A stretch of 64,000 nucleotides of DNA, taken from assembly GCA_018266915.1 (NCBI GenBank), contig JAFDZM010000042.1, forward strand, positions 1 to 64,000, in the 5' to 3' direction. Numbering within the stretch: the first letter of the stretch is position 1; every line of letters starts with the position of its first letter. Positions 17,434 through 27,700 of the stretch are shown in pieces. Source of the stretch: Bacteroidota bacterium. Its GTDB lineage: Bacteria; Bacteroidota; Bacteroidia; Sphingobacteriales; Sphingobacteriaceae. A program made the position numbers and the translations under genes. Below the pieces are notes generated by a model that did not search any database, had not been told where the DNA came from, and worked only from the letters and a program-made list of their open reading frames with translations.

Positions 17434-18987
17434 ATGATGGGTCGCAAGAAGATTTTAATTTTAATACTTGCTTTAACAATAAGCAGCTTTGGTTACGCAC
17501 AACAAAAGCCTTTTCTTACTACAACTAAACTCAAGACTTACGTAAACTATTTCAATTCGCTTGACACTGAAGCGATCAGGAATTATGTGCCGAATGCCAA
17601 AGCCTTTACCTGGCTGTCGGCTAATGTACCATTATTTGAATGCCCAGACTCAGCTATTGAAAAAATATACTACTATCGTTGGTGGACCTTCCGTAAACAT
17701 CTGGTACAAACACCGGACGGCTATGTATTTACCGAATTTATCACCAATGTAAAGTGGGCCGGCGAATACAATACGGTGAGCAGCGCGGTTGGACATCAAA
17801 TTTATGAGGGTCGTTGGCTGCATAACCCTGATTATGTCCGCGGTTATATCAACTTCTGGCTGTTCGACGACCCGAAACAGGCCAAACCGCATTTCCATGC
17901 TTTCAGCAGTTGGATCGACAACGCGGTATATAATTTCTACCTTGTTAATCCTGATAAATCGTTCATCAAACATACCCTGCCGGCATTGGACAAAGACTAC
18001 CGCGACTGGGAACGCGAGAGACAATTAAAAAACAACCTTTTCTGGCAATACGATGTAAGGGATGGTATGGAAGAGTCGATCAGCGGGGGCAGGAAAGTGC
18101 AAAACATCAGGCCGACCATAAACAGTTATATGTATGGTAATGCTGATGCGTTGACTAAAATGGCAGCATTAGTTGGCAACGATACCCTTGAAACCAGGTA
18201 CCGGCAAAAGGCGGCGCTTCAAAAAAAGTTGGTACAGGATAGTTTATGGAACGATAGCACTAAATTTTTCGAGGTAAGAAAACCAAATGGGAAATTGACC
18301 GGTGTGCGCGAAGAACTTGGATTTATTCCCTGGTATTTTAACCTGCCAGATGATAAAGCCGAATACGCTGCCCAATGGGAGCAGCTTATCAACACTAAAG
18401 GTTTTAATGCGCCCTGGGGCATCACCACTGCCGAAAGACGGAACCCGCTTTTTCGTACGCACGGTACAGGTCATGGCTGTGAATGGGATGGAGCCGTTTG
18501 GCCCTACGCTACTACTCAAACATTGAAAGGCCTTGCAAACTTACTCACTAACTATAAAAATCATGATGGCATGTCAGCCAGGGTTTTTTACGACGAGCTT
18601 CGTAAATATGCCATATCGCATATCAAGCGGGGGGTGCCTTATATCGGTGAATACCAGGACGAAAAGAACGGCGAATGGTTAAAAGAGGATAACCCACGAA
18701 GCAAATACTATAATCACTCGGGCTTTTGCGATCTGGTCATAAACGATTTGGTTGGGTTAAAACCACGCGCAGATAATGTACTGGAGGTAGATCCGCTTAT
18801 CCCCGAAAATCAATGGAACTGGTTTTGCTTGGATAAAGTGAGTTATCATGGACACACTATTACCATCATTTGGGATAAAACCGGGACAAAATATCATCGA
18901 GGAAGCGGGTTCTTTATTTATCAGGACAGCAAACAAATTTACCACAGCCGTAACCTCAAATTTGTTTCAGTGCCCATGCGCTCATAG
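17434..18987 (+). CDS. MGH1-like / GH63-like (alpha/alpha)6-barrel glycosidase
   Basis: A 517-residue secreted protein (signal MGRKKILILILALTISSFGY, cleavage at AQQ). The fold is recognisable from six-hairpin glycosidase motifs: WQYDVRDGMEESISGG, which matches the general-acid segment of clan GH-G enzymes, RPTINSYMYGNADALTKMA, and CEWDGAVWPYATTQTLKGL, the counterpart of the conserved W-x-G-x-x-WP block of GH63 and mannosylglycerate hydrolase relatives. Its closest Pfam name would be the MGH1-like glycoside hydrolase domain. It is a periplasmic exo-glycosidase candidate with unassigned sugar specificity. Two ATG codons (17434, 17437) are possible. The next gene is 206 bases downstream, the largest gap in this run. 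Confidence 0.75.
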   Translation: MMGRKKILILILALTISSFGYAQQKPFLTTTKLKTYVNYFNSLDTEAIRNYVPNAKAFTWLSANVPLFECPDSAIEKIYYYRWWTFRKHLVQTPDGYVFTEFITNVKWAGEYNTVSSAVGHQIYEGRWLHNPDYVRGYINFWLFDDPKQAKPHFHAFSSWIDNAVYNFYLVNPDKSFIKHTLPALDKDYRDWERERQLKNNLFWQYDVRDGMEESISGGRKVQNIRPTINSYMYGNADALTKMAALVGNDTLETRYRQKAALQKKLVQDSLWNDSTKFFEVRKPNGKLTGVREELGFIPWYFNLPDDKAEYAAQWEQLINTKGFNAPWGITTAERRNPLFRTHGTGHGCEWDGAVWPYATTQTLKGLANLLTNYKNHDGMSARVFYDELRKYAISHIKRGVPYIGEYQDEKNGEWLKEDNPRSKYYNHSGFCDLVINDLVGLKPRADNVLEVDPLIPENQWNWFCLDKVSYHGHTITIIWDKTGTKYHRGSGFFIYQDSKQIYHSRNLKFVSVPMRS

Positions 18988-19193
18988 CTTTTGTAACAAA
19001 GTTGAGAATGATAATATCGTATAATAGTAGGAAAAAAATGAGCAGGATCGGTTAACCTGTTATAAATAGATTTGGCTAAAGTATTACCAAACAATCGTTT
19101 TGAACCTAAGTGCTGTAAAATACCAATTAGGCGATTGTTGAAGGCTGATAGATTGAGCACATCTTTTTATAAATTTTTATCCTGGTTAATCGT

Positions 19194-21950
19194 ATGCAAA
19201 TCAGATTCATCTTTGCGTTTTGTGCCCTTTACTGGTTTGGTTTGGTTTGTAATGCCGCAACTGCCGCTTCCGGCAAAAACATTAACCTGGTTATTTCGAA
19301 TTCAACCAATGTTCGTGTTCAGTATGGCGTTCAAAAATTAGCCGGTCAATTAAAAGTCAATGGCTACACTATAAAGATATTAAAGCAGGATAAGATAAAG
19401 GAATCTGGCAATAATATAGTTGTCGGATTAGTAAACGACCCGCTCATCAAGCGAGCTATGTCTACTTGGCATATCGGGCTGACTAAAGTGCCCGGTAAAG
19501 AGGGGTTCGCTATCAATTCAACTCGTAATCACAATATTTTAATAATAGGCGCAGATAATTCTGGCGCACTTTACGGTTGCCTGGAATTGGCTGATGAATT
19601 AAAGGCTGACCATACCTTGCCTCAAAATATTGCGATAACTGATCAGCCGGAAATGACGTTGCGTGGGGCATGTGTTGGGCTACAAAAGCCAGCTCTTCTT
19701 CCCGGCAGGGGCACTTATGAATATCCCTATACCCCTGAAAATTTTCCGTGGTTTTATGACAAGGCATTATGGCTCCGTTACCTGGATTCGCTGGCAGAAA
19801 ACCGGATGAATTCGCTGTACCTGTGGAATGGTCACCCTTTTGCCTCGCTGGTTAAAGTAAAGGATTATCCCTACGCTCTTGAGGTGGATGAAGCCACCTT
19901 TAAGAAGAATGAAGAAATGTACGATTTTCTCACACGTGAGGCAGATCGTCGTGGTATTTGGGTTATCCAGGGCTTCTATAATATTATCGTATCCAAGCCT
20001 TTTGCTGAGCATAATAATCTGAAAACACAGGACCGCAACCGGCATATCGTCCCGGTAATTGCGGATTATACCCGCAAATCGATCGCTGAATTTGTAAAAA
20101 AATATCCCAATGTCGGATTGCTGATTACACTTGGCGAGGCCATGGAAGGGGTAGGTCAGGATGATATTGATTGGTTTACAAAAACGATTATCCCGGGTGT
20201 TAAAGATGGTTTGAGAGCGCTGGGTAGGACAGACGAGCCACCAATTGTACTTCGGGCACATGATACAGACGCGCCGGAAGATATGAAATATGCCTTGCCA
20301 TTATATAAAAACCTTTATACAATGGCCAAATACAATGGTGAAGCATTAACCACTTATGAACCGCATGGGCCATGGGCAGAACTGCATAAAACCCTCAGCC
20401 GGATAGGCACGGTACAAATAGAAAATGTGCACATCCTGGCTAACCTGGAGCCTTTCAGGTATGGGTCGGATGATTTTATACAAAAATGTGTGCAGGCTAT
20501 GCACGATATATATGATTCAAAAGGTCTGCATATATATCCCCAGGCCTCTTATTGGGATTGGCCATACACAGCAGACAATAACTCGCCACGCTTACTGGAG
20601 ATGGAAAGGGATTGGATTTGGTATAAAGAATGGTCGCGCTATGCATGGAATTGCCGCAGGGACAGAACCGAGGAAGTAAAATATTGGTCACACTTATTGG
20701 CTGAAAGATTTGGTTGCGACGAGGCTCATGGGCAGGAAATTTTAGAAGCATATGAACAATCGGGCGAAATAGCCCCAAAGATTTTGAGACGGTTTGGTAT
20801 AACCGATGGTAACCGGCAAACTATGACCCTGGGCATGACGATGAGCGAGTTGGTTGATCCGGAGAAATATGGCTTATTTTCTTTGTTATATAACTCTGAA
20901 GGCCCTGAAGGTGAAATGTTGAGTAAATATGCTCTGAAAGAATGGAAGCATGAACCTCACAAAGGCGAGACGCCGGTAAAAGTTATAAATGATATAATGG
21001 AGGAGGGGCGTAGAGCTACTGAAGCCATAAATAAAGCATCCGCAAATGTTAATTCTAACAAAGCAGAATTTGATCGTCTCAAAAATGACATCTATTGCTA
21101 TGATGCCCTGGCCGAGTCCTATGCGCATAAGACAAAAGCTGCTCTTTCTATACTTCGTTATAAATATTCCAACGATATCCGTGATCTGGAAAAGGCGCTG
21201 CCCGAAATGCAAATTAGTCTTGATCATTACAAGCAATTGGTGAATCTAACCAAATCAACCTACCTATATGCCAATAGCATGCAAACCGGCGCTCGGAAGA
21301 TACCGCTCAGTGGTAAAGGTGGCAAAAACAAAACCTGGGCCGAATTGCTGCCTTTTTACCAGCAGGAATTGGATAATTTTAAAAAGAATTTAGATTCATT
21401 GAAGTCGCCGCAGGCAAATGCAGGGGAGAAAAAAATAATTCATTTGGCTGATGCAGTGGTGACTTTAAGCTGCTTGGACAACACTTACAAGCTATTACCA
21501 GGCAATACTGTATTTAAAGATACTACGGCGTTCATTAAAAATATAGCTCCGGAACTTGCTGGTTTGCAGGGTGTAAAATTGACCAAAAGCGAACAATTGG
21601 CCAATGGTACAACCATTAGCTTCACTAATGCAAAGCCCGTGAAGGTGCTGGTTGGTTTTTTTGAAAGTAAGGAAAAACAGTATTTAAAAGAGCCTCAATT
21701 AGAAACCGATGCAAGCGCAAACGACTATGGGCAGGCAGATATCAAGATCGCCAACGCCATGCAAATTGCAGGGATGCCGCCTGTAAATGTGCACACTTAT
21801 ACATTCGGTGCCGGTACAAATAAGCTTATTTTAGGTAGGGGTGTTTGCCTGATATTAGGTTTTGTGAATGGAGATGCCAATGTGCCTGTTTATGATGAGG
21901 GTTTGAGCAACGAAGGAAATATCAGGGATATGAGATGGTTGTTTAACTGA
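19194..21950 (+). CDS. GH67/GH115-like glycosidase, probable exo-alpha-glycuronidase
   Basis: A 918-residue secreted protein (signal with cleavage near AATAAS). Residues 30-150 have the alpha/beta domain that precedes the catalytic barrel in GH20, GH67, GH84 and GH115 enzymes, ending with ILIIGADNSGALYGCLELADEL. The barrel follows: YLDSLAENRMNSLYLWNGHPF, ILVIQ-type strands near GIWVIQGFYN, GLLITLGEAMEG, TTYEPHGPW and HIYPQASYWDWPY, with several Glu/Asp candidates. A helical C-terminal region comes after residue 500. Proteins of this layout are often named alpha-D-galacturonidase; an alpha-uronosidase would fit rhamnogalacturonan, but catalytic residues and specificity are my inference. It is followed after 6 bases by the GH95 gene. 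Confidence 0.65.
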   Translation: MQIRFIFAFCALYWFGLVCNAATAASGKNINLVISNSTNVRVQYGVQKLAGQLKVNGYTIKILKQDKIKESGNNIVVGLVNDPLIKRAMSTWHIGLTKVPGKEGFAINSTRNHNILIIGADNSGALYGCLELADELKADHTLPQNIAITDQPEMTLRGACVGLQKPALLPGRGTYEYPYTPENFPWFYDKALWLRYLDSLAENRMNSLYLWNGHPFASLVKVKDYPYALEVDEATFKKNEEMYDFLTREADRRGIWVIQGFYNIIVSKPFAEHNNLKTQDRNRHIVPVIADYTRKSIAEFVKKYPNVGLLITLGEAMEGVGQDDIDWFTKTIIPGVKDGLRALGRTDEPPIVLRAHDTDAPEDMKYALPLYKNLYTMAKYNGEALTTYEPHGPWAELHKTLSRIGTVQIENVHILANLEPFRYGSDDFIQKCVQAMHDIYDSKGLHIYPQASYWDWPYTADNNSPRLLEMERDWIWYKEWSRYAWNCRRDRTEEVKYWSHLLAERFGCDEAHGQEILEAYEQSGEIAPKILRRFGITDGNRQTMTLGMTMSELVDPEKYGLFSLLYNSEGPEGEMLSKYALKEWKHEPHKGETPVKVINDIMEEGRRATEAINKASANVNSNKAEFDRLKNDIYCYDALAESYAHKTKAALSILRYKYSNDIRDLEKALPEMQISLDHYKQLVNLTKSTYLYANSMQTGARKIPLSGKGGKNKTWAELLPFYQQELDNFKKNLDSLKSPQANAGEKKIIHLADAVVTLSCLDNTYKLLPGNTVFKDTTAFIKNIAPELAGLQGVKLTKSEQLANGTTISFTNAKPVKVLVGFFESKEKQYLKEPQLETDASANDYGQADIKIANAMQIAGMPPVNVHTYTFGAGTNKLILGRGVCLILGFVNGDANVPVYDEGLSNEGNIRDMRWLFN

Positions 21951-21956
21951 TAAAGA

Positions 21957-24788
21957 ATGACAAAACAGAAATCATTTTGGATTAAACATTTCCTGGTTAC
22001 ACTGATAGCATCGGCGACCATATCATCGGTTCATGCACAATCAAATGGATTGAAGCTTTGGTACAAACAACCAGCGGTAAAGTGGACGGATGCGCTGCCG
22101 ATTGGTAACGGCACTTTGGGCGCGATGATCTATGGCGATCCTGGTCGCGATCATATTCAGTTTAATGAGCAAACTTTATGGACCGGTGGCCCGCGTGCAT
22201 ATGATCGTAAAGGAGCATATCAGTATCTCCCAGTCATACGTAAATTGCTTGCTGACGGCAAACAGGCTGAAGCGGAATCCATAGCACAGACCCATTTTAT
22301 GGGTTTGAAAAGCCACGAAGCGAGTTACGCAGTTGACTCAGCTGCCTGGGTAAGAAAAGCCCGAAGTAATGTAAAGCCTGCCGCCGCCGATTTTAATGAC
22401 TCGAAATGGAAAACTATTGAACAGCCATTGGCAAACGGGTGGGAAACAATTCCGGGTTTTGAAGGGCTGGACGGCGCTGTTTGGCTACGAAATAGTTTTT
22501 ACCTGTCGCCCGATATGACCGGTAAGAAAATGGTACTTAATATCGGTCGCGTGCGGGATATGGATTTTAGCTATGTAAACGGTAAACTCATCGGCTCTGC
22601 AAATAATACCAAAAGCCGGAAATATGTGATTCCCGAAGGTGTGCTGCATGCCGGAGTGAATACCATTGCGATACAAGTCCTCAACTTTTATGATAAGGGA
22701 GGATTGACGACCATCAAAGAAAAACAGGAAGTATATCCGGAAACGGAGCCTTCAACGGCCATTGTATTGAATCCTGAATGGAAATATTGGGTGCAGGATG
22801 ATAACCCGCCTGCATACCCACGATATAACGCCGATTATCAGCCTTTTGGTGATTTGTATTTACAATTTCCTCAACAAAAAGCATCATCCTACAAGCGAGA
22901 TCTTGACATCAGCAATGCCACAGCGCATGTTTACTATAATGCAGGTGGCGTAAATTATACCCGTGAATATATTGCTGATGCACCTGATAAGGTGATTGCT
23001 ATCCATTTAACAGCAGATCAACCGAACAAAATCACTTGTAATGCATTGTTGAATACACTACATAAATCCTTTTACACAAAGAAAGTCGACGATCACACAC
23101 TCGCACTCTATTTAAAGGTACACGATGGCGTGCTGCATGGGGTCAGCTATTTATATGTAAAAACTGCCGGTGGGAAAGCTGATGTTTCATCCAAAGAAAT
23201 AAAAATTACCGGTGCGAATGAGGCAACGCTTTGTTTGATTGCAGCAACCAACTTTAAAAGCTATAAGGATGTTTCCGGTAACCCCGAAGCCATTTGCCAA
23301 CTTGTAAAGAGCAGACTGGCTAAAAAAAGTTACCAGCAGATAAGGACAAGTCATATTAAAGATTATCAGCATTATTTTAACCGGTTTTCTATCAATTTAG
23401 GAACGACTGCTAACGGTACGCTGCCAACCGACGAACGTATATTAAAATTCAGTAATGCTGCAGACCCTTCGCTGATTGCATTGTATGTGCAATACGGTCG
23501 GTACCTGCTTATTTCATCATCCCGTCCCGGGAGCAAAGAGCCGGCAAACTTACAGGGTCTGTGGAACAATCTGCCGGAACCGCCATGGGGCAGCAAGTTT
23601 ACCACCAATATCAATCTGGAGATGAATTACTGGCCGTCGGAAGAATTGAACCTGCAGGCATGCAGTGAACCGCTTTTTGATATGATCCATGAGCTATCTC
23701 AAACCGGATGTATAACCGCTAAAACTTATTATAATGCTCCGGGCTGGGTTTTACATCATAATACAGACTTGTGGCGCGGAACTGCCGCCGTCAATTCCTC
23801 CGCCCACGGTATCTGGGTTAGTGGAGGAGCCTGGCTCTGTCATCAGCTTTGGGAGCATTACTTATTTACAAAAGATCAGAATTTCCTCCGAAAAAGCGCT
23901 TACCCGGAAATGCGGGGGGCCGCTGAATTCTTTGTCCATTTCCTGGTAAAAGATCCTGAAACTGGGTACCTGATCAGTACGCCATCAAATTCGCCCGAGC
24001 ATGGCGGACTGGTTGCTGGTCCAACCATGGATCACCAGATTATTCGCGATCTGTATAAAAACTGCATAGCAGCTTCGCAGATTTTAGGTATCGACTCAAA
24101 ATTCAGGGATACGCTGCAGGATCAATACAGCCGGATAGCGCCCGATAAAATAGGCCGCTACAGGCAGTTGCAGGAGTGGATGCAGGATAAAGACGATACC
24201 GCTGATACACATCGCCATGTTTCGCATATGTGGGGTGTTTATCCGGGTACTGATATCACCTGGAATACACCAGAGCTAATGAAAGCCGCAAGGCAATCGC
24301 TCATCTACCGGGGTGATGAGGGCACCGGCTGGAGCATTGCATGGAAAGTAAACCTTTGGGCGCGGTTGAAAGACGGCGATCATGCTATGAAGTTATTCGA
24401 TATGCTGCTTTCACCTGCCGATGTAAGTTCCGGAAAAGAAAAAGGCGGTGTCTATCACAATTTATTTGATGCACACCCGCCGTTCCAGATCGACGGAAAC
24501 TTTGGTGGTGCTGCCGGCCTTGCCGAGATGCTTCTGCAAAGCCAGGGGGATGCCATTGAGTTACTGCCGGCATTGCCATCCACCTTGCCCCGAGGCGAAG
24601 TTAAAGGCATTTGTGCGCGCGGCGGTTTTGAACTGAATTATAGCTGGGACAAGGGAGAGTTGAAGCATGTAAAGGTGCTATCAAAGGCAGGCGGTATCTG
24701 CAAGTTGAGATATCACGATAAAACGGTTACTATCAATACAAAAAAGGGTGAAACTTTTCGGTTTGACGATATGCTAAAAAGGATTTAA
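21957..24788 (+). CDS. GH95 alpha-L-fucosidase/alpha-L-galactosidase with inserted beta-sandwich
   Basis: A 943-residue secreted glycosidase. The N-terminal domain begins LKLWYKQPAVKWTDALPIGNG, with FNEQTLWTGGPR typical of GH95. The (alpha/alpha)6 barrel has FTTNINLEMNYWPSEELNL, with the catalytic Asn pair region, THRHVSHMWGVYPG, and LFDAHPPFQIDGNFGG with the Asp base. Unusually, residues about 122-290 interrupt the N-terminal domain with a galactose-binding-like jelly roll (DFNDSKWKTIEQPLANGW, then VWLRNSFYL, then VNTIAIQVLNFYDKGG). After it the GH95 sequence resumes at YQPFGDLYLQFP. GH95 members remove alpha-L-fucose or alpha-L-galactose; both are in rhamnogalacturonan-II side chain A. It is packed between the GH67-like gene and a GH2 gene with 6- and 3-base gaps. 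Confidence 0.92.
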   Translation: MTKQKSFWIKHFLVTLIASATISSVHAQSNGLKLWYKQPAVKWTDALPIGNGTLGAMIYGDPGRDHIQFNEQTLWTGGPRAYDRKGAYQYLPVIRKLLADGKQAEAESIAQTHFMGLKSHEASYAVDSAAWVRKARSNVKPAAADFNDSKWKTIEQPLANGWETIPGFEGLDGAVWLRNSFYLSPDMTGKKMVLNIGRVRDMDFSYVNGKLIGSANNTKSRKYVIPEGVLHAGVNTIAIQVLNFYDKGGLTTIKEKQEVYPETEPSTAIVLNPEWKYWVQDDNPPAYPRYNADYQPFGDLYLQFPQQKASSYKRDLDISNATAHVYYNAGGVNYTREYIADAPDKVIAIHLTADQPNKITCNALLNTLHKSFYTKKVDDHTLALYLKVHDGVLHGVSYLYVKTAGGKADVSSKEIKITGANEATLCLIAATNFKSYKDVSGNPEAICQLVKSRLAKKSYQQIRTSHIKDYQHYFNRFSINLGTTANGTLPTDERILKFSNAADPSLIALYVQYGRYLLISSSRPGSKEPANLQGLWNNLPEPPWGSKFTTNINLEMNYWPSEELNLQACSEPLFDMIHELSQTGCITAKTYYNAPGWVLHHNTDLWRGTAAVNSSAHGIWVSGGAWLCHQLWEHYLFTKDQNFLRKSAYPEMRGAAEFFVHFLVKDPETGYLISTPSNSPEHGGLVAGPTMDHQIIRDLYKNCIAASQILGIDSKFRDTLQDQYSRIAPDKIGRYRQLQEWMQDKDDTADTHRHVSHMWGVYPGTDITWNTPELMKAARQSLIYRGDEGTGWSIAWKVNLWARLKDGDHAMKLFDMLLSPADVSSGKEKGGVYHNLFDAHPPFQIDGNFGGAAGLAEMLLQSQGDAIELLPALPSTLPRGEVKGICARGGFELNYSWDKGELKHVKVLSKAGGICKLRYHDKTVTINTKKGETFRFDDMLKRI

Positions 24789-24791
24789 ATC

Positions 24792-27700
24792 GTGAAGAAG
24801 TTGTATTGCATCAATCAGAAATATTTTTATCAGCTTTTCTACCGGAATAGATGGATGCTTTTTGTATTAATCGTCGGTTTCTTTATTGACCAGTCAGCAG
24901 TTGCTCAGCAAAATATCCGCAAGGAAATATTACTCAATGCAAATTGGCGAACCATTGCAGATACTGCCAATATTAATGCACACAATGGTTTCGAGAAACA
25001 AGGATTTCCTGATCAGAATTGGGAAAGGGTTGATGTGCCTCATAACTGGGATAACTATGGTGGTTATCGTCGGCTGAAACACGGTAACCTGCACGGTTAC
25101 GCCTGGTACCGGAAAACTTTTACATTAGCTAATCAACCACCAGGTAAACGTTATTTTTTGTGGTTCGAAGGAGTTGGATCGTATGCTACTGTATGGCTAA
25201 ATGGTATCCTTGTTGGTCACCATGCAGGTGGACGCACTACTTTTACAATCGATGTTACCCAAGCCATAAAATCTAATGGTATTAACTTGCTCTGCGTTCG
25301 TGCGGATCACCCGGCGTTTATTAAAGATTTGCCATGGGTATGCGGCGCTGATTCCGATGATCCGGGTTTTTCTGAAGGGGCACAGCCCATGGGTATTTTC
25401 AGGCCGGTGCACCTTATTGTAACTAACGATGTAAGGATAGAGCCCTTTGGTCTGCATGTTTGGAACGACACTACTGTTACGGAAAAATCTGCCACGCTTA
25501 ACCTCGAAACCACAGTAAAGGATTATGCTGCAAGTTCACGGAATACAATTGTTGTGAATAAACTCATCGATGCCAAAGGACAAACAATCAGCGAAACAAA
25601 ATCTGCATCAAAATTTAAGGCGGGTGAAATCTCTGTTGTTAAACAGGTAATTGAAGCTAATCAAGTTCACCTGTGGTCACCTGATCATCCTTATTTATAT
25701 ACCATCGTATCACAGGTTATTATCGATGGGAAGGTAATAGATCAGACATCCACGCCTTATGGCATTCGGTGGATAAGCTGGCCGATTGGAAGAAATAATG
25801 GCGATAATCGTTTCTATGTAAACGGGAAACCGTTTTTCATCAATGGTATTGCCGAATATGAGCACCTGATGGGTAACAGCCAGGCGTTTAGCTCGCAGGA
25901 AATAAGGGCCAGGGTAATGCAAATGAAAACTGCCGGTTTTAACGCTTTTCGCGACGCCCATCAGCCGCATAACCTGGAGTATCAGCAATACTGGGAAAAG
26001 CTTGGCATATTGTGGTGGCCGCAATATTCGGCGCATATCTGGTACGATTCACCCGAATTCAGGAACAATTTTAAAGCGCTGCTGCGCGATTGGATAAAAG
26101 AGCGCCGGAACAATCCTGCTGTGATTTTGTGGGGTTTGCAAAATGAAAGCCGCTTGCCTGCTGACTTTGCCCGTGAATGTTCGGCTATCATCCGCGAAAT
26201 GGATCCAACGGCTTCTTCGCAACGAAAAATAACAACCTGCAATGGCGGCAGCGGAACTGATTGGGACGTGCCGCAAAACTGGTCGGGCACCTATGGCGGT
26301 AATCCGCTGAATTATGCCGATGAGCTGCAAAAACAAATATTGGTAGGCGAGTATGGCGCCTGGCGCAGTCTCGATCTTCATTCTGAAGTATCTTTTACAC
26401 AAAACGGTACCTTGAGCGAGGATCGCATGGCCCAGCTGATGGAAACAAAAGTGCGCCTGGCTGAATCTGTTAAAGATAAAGTTGCCGGGCAATTTCATTG
26501 GCTTCTTTATTCGCACGAGAACCCTGGCAGGGTACAGGGTGGCGAAGGCTTTCGGGAATTGGATCGTGTTGGACCTGTAAATTATAAAGGGCTGTTTACC
26601 ATCTGGGGCCAGCCGGTCGATGCCTTCTACATGTTCAGATCGAATTATGCACCTGCCGATAAAGAACCTATGGTTTACATCATATCGCATACTTGGCCAA
26701 ACCGTTGGCTTAAACAGGGTATTAAAGACAGTATAACGGTCTATTCAAATTGCGACGAGGTTGAGCTATTCAATGATGTAAATCAGGCTTCGCTGGGCAA
26801 AAAGAAAAGAGAAGGAATTGGTACCCATTTTCAATGGGGTGGGGTCAATATCAAGTATAATGTTTTGTATGCAGTAGGTTATCTGCATGGTAAAGCTGTT
26901 GCACATGATTATATCGTACTAAATCATTTGCCTGCAGCGCCTCATGTAAACCGGTTATTCACCGGCAATTCTCAAGTATTGAAACCGGCTCCTGGTTATA
27001 AATACCTGTATAGGGTTAATTGTGGTGGGCCGGATTATCTCGACAAGCGTGGAAATTTATGGATGGCCGACGTGCATAAAAATAGCAAAACAGCCTGGGG
27101 CTCACTTTCATGGACCGATGATTACCCCGGAATGCCGGCTTTTTTTGGCAGCCAGCAACGGACTTTCGATCCCATACAGTCAACAGATGATAGTAAAATG
27201 TTCCAGACCTTCAGATTTGGAATGAATAAACTCAAGTATGAATTTCCTGTGCCTGATGGTGATTATCGCGTAGAGCTTTATTTCACAGAGCCCTGGTATG
27301 GCGCAGGTGGAGGAATGGACTGTACCGGCTGGCGAGTATTTGATGTCGCAATTAATGGCAAAACAAAAATTAAAAACCTGGATATATGGAAAGAAGCAGG
27401 TTATGATCGGGCGTTGAAGAAAGTTATAAATGTTCATGTTTCCGGCGGGCAGTTGCAGATTTCATTTCCCCGCACATTGGCCGGAGAGGCCATTATTTCG
27501 GCAGTTGCAATAAGTACACTTAATCAACATGCTAAACCCGCGGCTTCTTCAGGTGGGGTGATCAAAAACTTAAAGATCAATAACACAGATGCGAAGCGAT
27601 GGTCACTGCAGTCATGGATGGACATTGGCGATTCTGCATACACCGACGCTAATATAAGTTTCAGCCAATTGCCGCCCGCTCTGTATGGGGCCGATTGGAT

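Noticed and set aside
16778..17500. A 240-codon open frame on the minus strand opposite the Zn-dehydrogenase
   Set aside because: The composition is Cys- and His-rich without any family pattern, and the plus-strand gene is clear. It is an antisense shadow.
26049..26690. A 213-codon open frame on the minus strand inside the GH2-malectin gene
   Set aside because: No protein-like motifs, no start context, and the plus-strand GH2 catalytic residues are in this stretch.
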